Assembly (NCBI RefSeq): GCF_003336875.1
Contig: NZ_QGNJ01000004.1
Span: 62,001 to 126,000 of the forward strand
DNA length: 64,000 bases
DNA from: Oleisolibacter albus
Lineage (GTDB): Bacteria; Pseudomonadota; Alphaproteobacteria; Azospirillales; Azospirillaceae
Direction: 5' to 3'
Below are positions 53,773 through 61,633 of this stretch, one piece after another. A program made the translations under genes and the position numbers. The notes under the pieces are model-generated. The model was not told the origin of the DNA and did not search any database. It saw nothing but the letters and a program-made list of their open reading frames with translations. How positions within the stretch are numbered: the stretch's first letter is position 1; each line of letters opens with the position of its first letter.

Positions 53773-54234
53773 TCAGGCTACGGCCTGGGCGTCGGTTTCG
53801 CTGGTGGCATAGCGGACGCTGTATTCCAGCCGCTTGGCGGCCGTGGCGTCGCCGATGTCGACGTCCTCCGGCGGAGGGGCCGTGCGCACCAGGGAAACCT
53901 GCTGTACGAGGCCGTCCAGGCCGCCGATGGCGGCGATGGCGGCCTCCACCTCGGCACAGAGCGTGTCGAGGCTGTCCTCGGCCCCGCGGTCGTCACCGCG
54001 CGCGGCACATTCGACGACCAGGGTGAGGGTGCGGAGATGGCGTCCGGCCTTGTCGGCCGGCACCGCCGTTTCGGTGTCGGTGTACAGGGCGATGCCGGGC
54101 AGCTGCCCGGCCGTATGGTCCCACGGGGTCCGCTTGGCCGGATAGATCCGGTTGCCGGACGTGGGAAGCCCGGTCAGATCCGCGACCAGCCGGTCGCGGA
54201 TCTGCTGTCGAACATGGGGCATGGGGTGCTTCAC
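53773..54234 (-). CDS. Tail terminator protein
   Basis: 153 residues. VRQQIRDRLVADLTGLPTSGNRIYPAKRTPW and GIALYTDTE fit the lambda U/gp10-type tail terminator that caps the tube at the head end. It is the first gene of the locus; ATG at 54234 with GGAG about 8 nt before, or 54222. In a headless particle this protein would close the tube. Confidence 0.72.
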   Translation of the reverse strand: MKHPMPHVRQQIRDRLVADLTGLPTSGNRIYPAKRTPWDHTAGQLPGIALYTDTETAVPADKAGRHLRTLTLVVECAARGDDRGAEDSLDTLCAEVEAAIAAIGGLDGLVQQVSLVRTAPPPEDVDIGDATAAKRLEYSVRYATSETDAQAVA

Positions 54235-54254
54235 TCCAGGCAGGGGTCGCCGTG

Positions 54255-54277
54255 CCGGTCCGCCCTGGGCGGACCGG
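54255..54277 (-). repeat. Perfect 10-bp hairpin in the tail-operon leader
   Basis: CCGGTCCGCC and GGCGGACCGG with a 3-nt loop, 20 nt before the first tail gene. It could affect translation of the first gene or be part of an antitermination structure. Confidence 0.6.
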
Positions 54278-54342
54278 TGTGCTGTGTCTTGGACGGCGGG
54301 GCCGTCCGCGGGACATCAGGGCTGTTGACGAAAGCCAGAACG

Positions 54343-54378
54343 AAAAAGGGCCTGCCCCGGAGTCCGGTGCAGGCCCTT
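54343..54378 (-). terminator. Intrinsic terminator inside the leader of the tail operon
   Basis: Stem AAGGGCCTGC / GCAGGCCCTT extended by CCGG-ACT-CCGG, followed on the minus strand by TTTTT. It lies between the promoter at 54442-54470 and the first tail gene, so transcripts should stop here unless antitermination occurs. Confidence 0.8.
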
Positions 54379-54441
54379 CTGTTTCGTCGTACCGTTCATC
54401 GCTGCGCCGCCACAGGGCGGACGATGGGCGATGTTGAGGTG

Positions 54442-54470
54442 ATCCTGCCAGCGTCCCGCCCGGGCGTCAA
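54442..54470 (-). promoter_or_regulatory. Candidate sigma-70 promoter of the tail operon
   Basis: TTGACG (54470-54465), 17-nt spacer, CAGGAT (54447-54442) on the minus strand. The -10 is weak, so an activator may be needed. An inverted repeat GACCT-TATTC-AGGTC (54491-54505) lies just upstream of the -35. Confidence 0.6.
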
Positions 54471-54490
54471 GGACTATTTTCTTTAAATCG

Positions 54491-54505
54491 GACCTTATTC
54501 AGGTC
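54491..54505. promoter_or_regulatory. Inverted repeat upstream of the tail-operon promoter
   Basis: GACCT-TATTC-AGGTC is a perfect 5-bp arm repeat centred about 30 nt upstream of the -35 hexamer, where a transcription activator would bind. No regulator gene is found in the locus. Confidence 0.5.
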
Positions 54506-54527
54506 TGTCCGGGAAAATAATCCCTGA

Positions 54528-54576
54528 AGCCGGCTTCCTGACAGGCAGAGTCTGGGAGGAGGCCGGCTGTTTTTCT
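54528..54576 (+). terminator. Terminator-like hairpin on the plus strand
   Basis: AGCCGGC and GCCGGCT plus five more pairs close a 17-nt loop, followed by GTTTTTC. It would stop plus-strand transcription coming from the tail locus side and so insulate the 54903 gene. Confidence 0.5.
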
Positions 54577-54577
54577 A

Positions 54578-54596
54578 CAAAAAATAGTATTTTTTG
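54578..54596. promoter_or_regulatory. Perfect AT-rich 19-bp palindrome
   Basis: CAAAAAATA-G-TATTTTTTG, perfect in both arms and in sharp contrast to the 68% G+C background. It lies between the two divergent units. An operator for a dimeric regulator is likely; which unit it serves is unknown. Confidence 0.6.
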
Positions 54597-54902
54597 CTGT
54601 CTCTGCTGCATTCTGGTTTCGGATCGTGGCGGCCCGACCTGTCCGGCTGATCGGGATCGCGCGGGATAAGGATGCAAGGGCGCATGGGTGTGCGTGGTCC
54701 GGCCGCAGTTCCCGTCGGCACTGCTGTCCCGTGCCGGGCGGAAGGCCGCCGTGTCCTGGTCGTGCCCCGGTCATTATGAACCGGTATTGAACTGCGACAC
54801 GCTGTCTCGACAGCCTCCCTCACTTTTGGCTAGGGTCGCGTGCGCCGCGTCTGTGCGCCGGCTGCCCGGCAGCGGATTGGACGAGGGCGCAACGGGGACG
54901 CC

Positions 54903-55463
54903 ATGGCCACATGTGATCAGGATGAAGGCTACGAGAAGCTGCTGACGGCGCAGCTGGCCCGCGTCATCGACTTCCTGAAATTCGCCGAGGCGAAGAACGG
55001 CGCCATGCTGGCCTTCTGTTCGGCCTGGCTGGTGGCGGTGTCCAAGGCCGTGACGGATGACCATACCCAGGCCTTTGTCATCATTCCGCTGCTGCTGACG
55101 GTGCCGCCGGTGCTGCTGGTGGCGGTGCTGACCTTGATCTCCTTCCTGCCGCGGCTGCCGTTCAGGGCGCGGCGGCCGGTGCCGGGGCGGCCCTGCGACC
55201 TGCTGTTCTTCGCCGATGTGCTTCATCTCAACGCGGCCGACTACAGCCTGCTGCTGCGCCAGCGCTACTACCCCGAGGAGGGGCGCTTCTGCCGGGACGA
55301 GTATTTCGATGATCTCGTGGCGCAGATCACCGCCAACAGCCGCATCGCCTATCACAAGTACCGGATGTTCAACCGGTCGGCCATGATCCTCATCGCCACC
55401 GTGGCCGTGGCCGTGTTCAGCGCGCTGGCGCTGCTGGCGCTGAAGCCGCCCTTCGCCGGCTGA
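54903..55463 (+). CDS. Pycsar-effector-like (PycTM/DUF5706-type) membrane protein, no cyclase nearby
   Basis: 186 residues from the ATG at 54903. Three hydrophobic helices: NGAMLAFCSAWLVAVSKAV, FVIIPLLLTVPPVLLVAVLTLISFL, and AMILIATVAVAVFSALALLAL. The pattern IDFLKFAEAKNGAML, LLFFADVLHL, and YFDDLVAQITANSRIAYHKYRM matches the PycTM family, where the membrane part breaks the membrane after binding a cyclic pyrimidine nucleotide. No PycC cyclase gene is adjacent, so an orphan or other signalling role must be considered. It sits next to the tail locus but is divergent from it. Confidence 0.72.
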   Translation: MATCDQDEGYEKLLTAQLARVIDFLKFAEAKNGAMLAFCSAWLVAVSKAVTDDHTQAFVIIPLLLTVPPVLLVAVLTLISFLPRLPFRARRPVPGRPCDLLFFADVLHLNAADYSLLLRQRYYPEEGRFCRDEYFDDLVAQITANSRIAYHKYRMFNRSAMILIATVAVAVFSALALLALKPPFAG

Positions 55464-55508
55464 TCCTCCGCCGATGCCGGCTATCCCCCGGGCGGGTCCC
55501 CAGGCGGG

Positions 55509-57161
55509 TCAATAGACATCGCGGCGGTAACGCCCGGTCTCGGCCAGATCGGACAGCGTGTTGGCGCCCAAGGCCTCGGTCAGGGCCGCCTGCACCCCGG
55601 CGGCCATGCCCTGCAGGCTGCCGCAGACATAGAGGGCAGCACCGTCGGCCACCCAGGCGCGCAGCTCGGCCGCGGCCGGGCGCAGCCGGTCCTGGACATG
55701 GATCCGCTCGGCCTGGTCGCGGGAGAAGGCCAGGTCCAGCCGGCGCAGCAGTCCGCTGGCCTGCAAGCCCTCGATCTCGTCGCGGAACAGGAAATCATGG
55801 GCGCGGCTGCGCTCGCCATAGGCCAGCCAGACCGGTCCGGCACTGGCTGCCGCCGCCCGTGCCCGCCACTGGGCCCGCAGCCCGGCGATGCCGGTGCCAT
55901 TGCCGATCAGGATCAGCGGCCGGCCGGCCTCGGGCGGGTGGAAGCCGCGATTCTCGCGCAGGCGCAGCGACACCGGCCCGTCCAGCGGGGCATGGCGGGT
56001 CAGCCAGCCCGAGCCGAGGCCCAGCCGCCCCGCGGCGTCCCGCATCTGCCGCACCACCAGCTCCAGCCGCCCATCCTGCGGCAGCGAGGCGATGGAATAT
56101 TCCCGGTGCGGCAGCGGCACCAGCCTGTCGGCCAGATCGTCCGGGGCCGTGTCGGCCAGTGCGGCCCAGCCCGCCGCATCGGCGGGCAGGCGGCTGCGGG
56201 CCAGCAGGGCCGCCAGGGTCAGCGCCTCCTCCTCGGCCGTCAGCGGCAGATCGGCCGGCAGGCCCAGCCGGTCCAGGGCATCGGCCACGGCGTCGGGCGG
56301 GTTGCAGGGGCCGATCTCGGCGATGTCGCCGGCCGTCCAGTGCAGATCCTCCGCGTCGGCCGGGGGGCGCAGCCCGATGAGATGCACCGGCCCGCCGGCA
56401 CTGCCGGGGTTCAGCAGATGGCGGCGCTCCAGCACCCAGGGGCGGTAGCGCGGGGCGGTCCAGTCGGCCATGGCCGCCTGACCGGTCAGCCGGCCCAATT
56501 GCTGCTGCCAGTGGCGCAGGGCGCCGGGGTCGCCGTCATCGACCTCCACCGCATCGAACAGGGGGGCGGCGCCCTGGTGGCGCAGCCAGGAATCGAGCCG
56601 CCGGCCGAAGGCGCAGAACCGGGCATAGCCGCTGTCCCCCAACGACAGCAGCCCGTAGGACAGGGAGTCCAGCGCCGGTCCCGCCGTCATCACCCGGCGC
56701 AGGAAGGCGCCGGCGCCATCGGGCGCATCGCCCTCGCCGGTGGTGCTGACCACGAACAGTGCCTGGCGGGCGGCGGCCAGCCGGGCGGCATCCACGGCCC
56801 CCAGCTCCAGCAGGCAGGCCGGGCGGCCGGCGGCGATCAGCGTTTCCGCCGTGCGCCGGGCCAGGGATTCGGCGAAGCCGGTCTGGCTGGCGAAGGCCAC
56901 CAGCACGGCGGCGTCCGTGCTGGTGGGTCCCGCCGGCGGCGACAGGGCGAAGCGTCGGCGCTGGCGCCGGCGGTGCCGCCACAGGATCAGGGCGCAGAAC
57001 AGGGCATAGGCCAGCAGCAGCAGACCGGCCAGCAGCAGCCGGTCGGGGGTCTGGGCCAGGATCACCGGCTTCTGCCCGGCGCACCCGGCCAGAAGCGGCA
57101 GGACCGCAAGGGGGGCCGCGGAGCGGGCCGCCGGCAGGGCGGCAGGGGAACGGCGGTGCAT
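55509..57161 (-). CDS. Membrane-anchored flavodoxin/FNR reductase (sulfite reductase alpha-like)
   Basis: 550 residues from the ATG at 57161, overlapping the apbE stop by 1 nt. After an N-terminal hydrophobic leader (LAVLPLLAGC) and a membrane helix (RLLLAGLLLLAYALFCALILW), a flavodoxin domain (FASQTGFAESLARRT, VVSTTGEGDAP, LGDSGYARFC) binds FMN, then a FNR domain with REYSIASLP (FAD) and LIGNGTGIAGLRA, YVCGSLQGMA (NADPH). It passes electrons from NADPH to a membrane or periplasmic acceptor, probably to reduce ferric iron with the PepSY and ApbE proteins. Confidence 0.88.
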   Translation of the reverse strand: MHRRSPAALPAARSAAPLAVLPLLAGCAGQKPVILAQTPDRLLLAGLLLLAYALFCALILWRHRRRQRRRFALSPPAGPTSTDAAVLVAFASQTGFAESLARRTAETLIAAGRPACLLELGAVDAARLAAARQALFVVSTTGEGDAPDGAGAFLRRVMTAGPALDSLSYGLLSLGDSGYARFCAFGRRLDSWLRHQGAAPLFDAVEVDDGDPGALRHWQQQLGRLTGQAAMADWTAPRYRPWVLERRHLLNPGSAGGPVHLIGLRPPADAEDLHWTAGDIAEIGPCNPPDAVADALDRLGLPADLPLTAEEEALTLAALLARSRLPADAAGWAALADTAPDDLADRLVPLPHREYSIASLPQDGRLELVVRQMRDAAGRLGLGSGWLTRHAPLDGPVSLRLRENRGFHPPEAGRPLILIGNGTGIAGLRAQWRARAAAASAGPVWLAYGERSRAHDFLFRDEIEGLQASGLLRRLDLAFSRDQAERIHVQDRLRPAAAELRAWVADGAALYVCGSLQGMAAGVQAALTEALGANTLSDLAETGRYRRDVY

Positions 57162-58168
57162 CACAAATCCAGAAGGGCGTTCAGGGCCGGGGTCGGCAGC
57201 TCGCTGAAGCCGGCCGGGCCGCGCAGCACGAACAGGGCGGCCAGATCCTGTTCCGCGGCCAGGGCAAGGCCGGCCTCGGGTCCCAGCACGGTCAGGGCGG
57301 TGGCCCAGGCGTCGGCCTGCATGCAGCTGGGATGCAGCACGCTGACGGCGGCCACGCGGTCCGGCACCGGCCGGCCGCTGCGCGGGTCGATGCTGTGGGA
57401 CAGGCGCCGGCCGCTGCGCGACAGGACATGGCGGCGCGAATCGCCCGATGTGGCGACACACAGCCCGTGCAGGGCCACCAGCGTGTCCCCGCCATCGCCG
57501 GTGGGGCGGTCGGTGGGCTGTTCCAGCTGCACCCACCAGGGGGTGCCGTCCGGCTTCATGCCGGCGCCGCACAGCTCGCCGCCCACCTCGACCAGGAAGC
57601 TGACATAACCGGCCGCACGCAGCCGCGCGGCCACGCGGTCCACGGCGAAGCCCTTGGCGATGCCGGAGAAATCGAGATACAGCCCGCCGGGCTGCTGCAC
57701 CCGGCCCGTTTCCGGCTCGATGCCGATGCGCTGCCAGCCGCAGCGGTCGAGGGTGGCGGCGATCCGGTCGGGCGGCGGTTCATCCGCCGGGGTGCCGCCG
57801 GGGCCGAAGCCCCAGAGATTGACCACCGGCCCGATGCTGGGGTCGAAGGCGCCGCCGCTGGCCCGGGCGATGGCCAGGGCGCAGTCCAGCACGGTGCGGA
57901 AACCCTCCGGCAGCGCATGCCAGCTGCCGGCCGGGGCGCGGTTGTAGCGGCTGAGGTCAGAATCCGGTTCCCAGCTGCTCATCTCGGCGATGACCTGGTC
58001 CAGCTCCGCCACGATGGCACGGCGCAGGGCGGCCAGATCCACCGGACCGGGCAGGGGCAGCTTCACCGACCAGCTGGTGCCCATGCTGCTTCCTTCCAGC
58101 AGGGCGATGCGGCTGGCCGGCGGCGGCCGTGTGTCGGGGGCGAGGTCGTGCGGAATGAGGACGCGCAT
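57161..58168 (-). CDS. apbE: FAD:protein FMN transferase (ApbE)
   Basis: 335 residues. SSMGTSWSVKLP entry, FDPSIGPVVNLWGFG, YLDFSGIAKGFAVDRVA, and LSHSIDPRSGRPVPDRVAAVSV with the conserved Asp and Thr (ALTVLGPEAG) are standard ApbE motifs. No obvious signal peptide with this start. It attaches FMN covalently to Thr/Ser of a target flavoprotein. Part of the iron-reductase operon. Confidence 0.9.
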   Translation of the reverse strand: MRVLIPHDLAPDTRPPPASRIALLEGSSMGTSWSVKLPLPGPVDLAALRRAIVAELDQVIAEMSSWEPDSDLSRYNRAPAGSWHALPEGFRTVLDCALAIARASGGAFDPSIGPVVNLWGFGPGGTPADEPPPDRIAATLDRCGWQRIGIEPETGRVQQPGGLYLDFSGIAKGFAVDRVAARLRAAGYVSFLVEVGGELCGAGMKPDGTPWWVQLEQPTDRPTGDGGDTLVALHGLCVATSGDSRRHVLSRSGRRLSHSIDPRSGRPVPDRVAAVSVLHPSCMQADAWATALTVLGPEAGLALAAEQDLAALFVLRGPAGFSELPTPALNALLDL

Positions 58169-58234
58169 GGACGGGAACCGCTGCAGGAAAATGGACGGGC
58201 CGGCCCCGGGGCGCGACCGACCCGTCCCGCCGCA

Positions 58235-59050
58235 TCACTGCGGCAGCACTTCGAGCGTGGCGGTGTAGTTGGCCATGCGCTTGTTGGCCGGCTTCTGCAC
58301 CGTCTTCTCGTCCTCGTAGCTGGCGCTGATCCAGTACATGCCGGCCTCCGGCCAGGTCACGCTGAAGCTGCCATCCTTGCCGGTCTTGACCTTGATGTCC
58401 TTGAGATCGTCGCGGTAGCGCTTGCCGCCGGGCACCACGGAGACCTCCATGTCACTGGCGGGCTTGCCGTCCAGCTGCAGCTTGAAGGTGGCGGCCTCGC
58501 CGGCGACCAGATCGTTGGGGTGGGTCACCGGCACCAGCTCCAGCCCCTTGCCGGTGGGCTTCAGCGCCGTGTCGCTGGGCTTGCCGGAGGTGACGAAGGT
58601 CTCCAGCCGGCGCTGGCTGTCGATGACCCGCAGGTTCTTGGCGTCGGCGGGGACCTCCTTGGCGAAGGTCTCGGCGGTGCCGCGCCAGCGCTTCATCTTG
58701 CCGTTCTCCTCATACATCGCCATCAGGCCGCTGCTGGCCAGGGCGATCTTGTAGGTGCCGGGCTTGTCCAGATGCAGGTCGAAGGTGGAGCGGTACTTGC
58801 CGGTGGCCGCATTCTCGGCCTTGGCCTCGCTGCCATCGGGGGCGGTGACGGTCAGACCGTCCAGGCGCAGGGGCACATGGTCGAAATAGAACAGGTCGTT
58901 GGACACGGCGGCGTCCACCGTCACCCAGGGATCGTCGCCCGACAGAACGGTGGCCGAGGGCAGCATCCAGGTGCGGTGGGCGGAGGCCGGCAGGGCGATG
59001 GCGGCGGTCAGCAGCAGGGCCAGGCCGGCGCGGGCAAACATCGTCTTCAT
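58235..59050 (-). CDS. DUF4198 exported protein (NikM-like)
   Basis: 271 residues with signal peptide ([19 protein letters not shown]) and the DUF4198 mark [34 protein letters not shown]. The mature protein starts with His, useful for metal binding. The C-terminal half is an Ig-like beta fold ([38 protein letters not shown]). It probably acts as a periplasmic metal-handling partner in the operon. Confidence 0.85.
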   Translation of the reverse strand: MKTMFARAGLALLLTAAIALPASAHRTWMLPSATVLSGDDPWVTVDAAVSNDLFYFDHVPLRLDGLTVTAPDGSEAKAENAATGKYRSTFDLHLDKPGTYKIALASSGLMAMYEENGKMKRWRGTAETFAKEVPADAKNLRVIDSQRRLETFVTSGKPSDTALKPTGKGLELVPVTHPNDLVAGEAATFKLQLDGKPASDMEVSVVPGGKRYRDDLKDIKVKTGKDGSFSVTWPEAGMYWISASYEDEKTVQKPANKRMANYTATLEVLPQ

Positions 59051-59081
59051 GGTCGCGTTTCCGGTTGTTTGTTGCAAAGGA

Positions 59082-59594
59082 TCAGGGGGTGACGTCCAGG
59101 GCGATGCGGCCCAGCTCCGCCTCGCCCTTGGCCGTTCCTTGGGCCGGCTTGGCCGCCGGCCATTCGAAGGGGATGCGCAGCAGTTCGCGCCCGCCCACTT
59201 CACGGGCGGCTTCCACCACCAGCACATAGGACCCCGGGTCCAGCTTGGGCACGCCGTTCTGGCCGGGGACGAAGGTGACGCGGTGTTCGCCCGGCGCCCT
59301 GGTCGGCCCGCTGACGCCGTCCACCGGCATGGTCAGGTCCCGGCCGATGCGGCGCCACCATTGCCGCATGTCCTTCAGCCATTTGGTCCCCTCATTGTCC
59401 CGCATCTTGACGTCGTACCAGACGGCCAGATTGGCGGCGACGCTCTGGTCCGGCCGCTCCACCCACAGGGCCACATAGGGGCGGTGGTATTCGGCGACGC
59501 TCAGCTGGGGGATCTCGACCGTGACCGCCATTTCGGCCGCCAGGGCCGGGCTGGCGATCAGGCCGGACAGGGTCACGGGAACCAGGACACGCAT
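59082..59594 (-). CDS. DUF2271 exported protein
   Basis: 170 residues from the ATG at 59594, with a signal peptide (TLSGLIASPALA). The pattern VTVEIPQLSVAEYHRPYVALWVERPDQ and KWLKDMRQWWRRIGR is typical of DUF2271. It is periplasmic and travels with PepSY and DUF4198 genes in iron-reductase operons. Function not established. Confidence 0.85.
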   Translation of the reverse strand: MRVLVPVTLSGLIASPALAAEMAVTVEIPQLSVAEYHRPYVALWVERPDQSVAANLAVWYDVKMRDNEGTKWLKDMRQWWRRIGRDLTMPVDGVSGPTRAPGEHRVTFVPGQNGVPKLDPGSYVLVVEAAREVGGRELLRIPFEWPAAKPAQGTAKGEAELGRIALDVTP

Positions 59595-59604
59595 GGGGAC
59601 CTCG

Positions 59605-60231
59605 TCAGTGGATGAACAGGATGGCCAGCAGCGCCGGCAGCACCAGCCCCAGCCCCACGGCGGGCCAGGTGGCCGGGCGGCCGGCGGCATGGAACTGCAG
59701 CAGCACCAGCCCGGTCAGGGTGAAGACCAGACAGGCGCCGGCGAAGATATCGATGAACCAGCTCCAGGCCGTGCCGGTGTTGCGGCCCTTGTGCAGGTCG
59801 TTGAGGTAGGAGATCCAGCCGCGGTCGGTCAGTTCATGGACGGCCTCGCCGCTTTCCAGATCAATGCCCAGCCAGGCGTCGCCGCCGGGGCGGGGCAGGG
59901 CCACATAGGCCTCGTCCGCCGACCATTCCACCGTCCGGCCGCGGACGGACACCGACAGGGTCCCGGCGATCCAGTCGGCCAGCGGCGCCGGCAACTCGGC
60001 CGGCTTGGCCTGGGCCGCCGCGGCCAGCACCGGGCGCAGCGCCTCGGGCAGGGCCGCCCTCTGCTCGCTGCGGGTCGGGGCCGCTTCGATCTGGTGGGCA
60101 TGGTTCAGCGTGATGCCGGTGGCCGCGAACAGCAGCATGCCGATCAGGCACAGGGCCGAGCTGACCCAGTGCCACTGGTGGAGTTGCTTCAGCCAGAAGG
60201 CGCGGCGGGTCTGGTCGCGGGTGCTCTTCAT
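59605..60231 (-). CDS. PepSY-associated transmembrane protein
   Basis: 208 residues from the ATG at 60231. First helix: LHQWHWVSSALCLIGMLLFAATGITLNH with two conserved His at the membrane edges; later the helices SWFIDIFAGACLVFTLTGLVLLQF and AVGLGLVLPALLAILFI. Members bind heme and act as ferric or siderophore reductases in the inner membrane. First gene of the five-gene operon behind the Fur-like box. Confidence 0.88.
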   Translation of the reverse strand: MKSTRDQTRRAFWLKQLHQWHWVSSALCLIGMLLFAATGITLNHAHQIEAAPTRSEQRAALPEALRPVLAAAAQAKPAELPAPLADWIAGTLSVSVRGRTVEWSADEAYVALPRPGGDAWLGIDLESGEAVHELTDRGWISYLNDLHKGRNTGTAWSWFIDIFAGACLVFTLTGLVLLQFHAAGRPATWPAVGLGLVLPALLAILFIH

Positions 60232-60301
60232 CAGGTCGGGTCGAACGGAAAGGGCCTGCCACACCTGTGGCCGGCCTCGGAACGGCGCACACCAGACCAT
60301 G

Positions 60302-60320
60302 AATGCGAATGACTCGCAAC
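60302..60320 (-). promoter_or_regulatory. Fur-like box upstream of the iron-reductase operon
   Basis: The plus strand reads TGCGAATGACTCGCAA at 60304-60319, a near-palindrome close to the TGCGAATGATTCGCA type of Fur box. It lies 71 nt upstream of the PepSY gene and also precedes the divergent oxidoreductase gene, so both could be iron-repressed. Confidence 0.65.
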
Positions 60321-60445
60321 TTTATCTTTCGTCGGCGTGGCCATCACTTCTGCATGCAGGGTTTTCCCGTTTGGCGCGTAGGCTCCGGCGGCGGGGCCGG
60401 TTGCCAGGGAACGGTGCAGCCGCGGCGGTGAAAGGGAAGACCGGG

Positions 60446-61633
60446 ATGACGGGCGTGCCTGCGACACGGACGATGCTGCTGGTCGGCGGCGGTCACACCC
60501 ATGCGCTGCTGCTGCGGGCGCTGGCGCGGCAGCCGGAAGCCGGCCTGCGTCCGGTGCTGCTGGCCAGGGAGCTGCGGGCGGCCTATTCCGGCATGCTGCC
60601 GGGCTTTGTCGCCGGGCACTATGCCCGGGCGGCGCTGGAGATCGACCTGCCGCGGCTGGCGGCCTGCGCAGGCGCGGAGATCGTGGCCGGACAGGCCGTC
60701 GGCATCGACAGGACGGCGCGGCGCGTGCATCTGGCCGACGGCGGCAGCCTGGCCTACGACCTGCTGTCCATCGATGTGGGCATCGTGCCGGCCCTGGACG
60801 GGATCGACGGGGCGGCGGCCCATGCCCTGCCGGTGAAGCCGGTGTCCGCCTTCGCCGCCCGCTGGGAACAGGCACTGGCGGCCTTATCGCGGCCGGACGG
60901 GCCGCGGTCCTTTGCCGTGGTCGGGGCCGGTGTGGCCGGGCTGGAGCTGGCTTTCGCCCTGCGGCACCGGCTCGACACGATGGGACTGGCCGATGGCCGG
61001 GTGACGCTGGTGGCCGCCGGGCCGCTGCTGGCCGGCAGCAGCCGGCTGGCCCGCGCTCTGGCCCGCCGTGCCCTGGCCCACTCTGCCCTGCGGCCGGGTG
61101 CTGTGGACCTGGTGGAGGCCGATGCCGTCGCCGCCATCCTGCCCGGCCGGGTGCGGCTGCACAGCGGCCGGGACCTGGCCTGCGATCTGGCGCTGGTGAC
61201 GACAGGCGCCCGGGCGCCGGACTGGTTCGCTGGCACCGGCCTGCCGCTGGACGGGCGCGGTTTCCTGGCGCTCAGGCCGACATTGCAGCTGCTGGATGAC
61301 GACGACATCTTCGCCGCCGGCGACTGTGCCGCCGTGCTGGAGCATCCGCGGCCCAAGGCCGGCGTCTTCGCCGTGCGGCAGGCCGGACCGCTTCTGGACA
61401 ATCTGCGCCGCCGCCATCGCGGCCAGCCCCTCCGCCCCTTCACCCCGCAGCGGCGCTATCTCATGCTGATGGCGCTGGGGGGCCGGCGGGCCATCGCCGC
61501 CTGGGGTCCGTTGGCCCTGGCCGGCGGCTGGGCCTGGACCTGGAAGGACCGGATCGACCGCGCCTTCATGGCCGGCTTCCACGACCTGCCGTCACCGATG
61601 GCGGCGCCGGACGGCGGGAACGGGACGGGATGA
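60446..61633 (+). CDS. FAD-dependent oxidoreductase of the SelD-linked family
   Basis: 395 residues from the ATG at 60446. FAD motif LVGGGHTHALLLRALA, then YSGMLPGFVAGHYARAALEIDLPRLAACAGAE, a second nucleotide motif FAVVGAGVAGLELAFAL, and FAAGDCA. This is the pattern of the pyridine-nucleotide disulfide oxidoreductases usually fused to, or beside, selenide,water dikinase. No selD is seen here. It may be an NADH dehydrogenase-2-like enzyme. The next small gene overlaps by ATGA. Confidence 0.82.
   Translation: MTGVPATRTMLLVGGGHTHALLLRALARQPEAGLRPVLLARELRAAYSGMLPGFVAGHYARAALEIDLPRLAACAGAEIVAGQAVGIDRTARRVHLADGGSLAYDLLSIDVGIVPALDGIDGAAAHALPVKPVSAFAARWEQALAALSRPDGPRSFAVVGAGVAGLELAFALRHRLDTMGLADGRVTLVAAGPLLAGSSRLARALARRALAHSALRPGAVDLVEADAVAAILPGRVRLHSGRDLACDLALVTTGARAPDWFAGTGLPLDGRGFLALRPTLQLLDDDDIFAAGDCAAVLEHPRPKAGVFAVRQAGPLLDNLRRRHRGQPLRPFTPQRRYLMLMALGGRRAIAAWGPLALAGGWAWTWKDRIDRAFMAGFHDLPSPMAAPDGGNGTG

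Larger units (their letters stand above)
54235..54902. other. Control region of the tail locus
   Basis: 668 nt without a supported gene; local G+C is lower than the flanks. It contains hairpins at 54255-54277 and 54294-54309, a minus-strand terminator, a promoter, an inverted repeat at 54491-54505, a plus-strand terminator-like hairpin and an AT-rich palindrome; the main ones are listed separately. Also upstream DNA of the 54903 gene. Confidence 0.65.

Noticed and set aside
39468-54234. Complete gene transfer agent cluster
   Set aside because: Tail genes resemble RcGTA, but terminase, portal, protease, capsid and head-tail adaptors are missing and the flanks are unrelated chromosome genes.
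55698-57608. Plus-strand frame of 636 codons
   Set aside because: Antisense shadow of the flavodoxin/FNR reductase gene.
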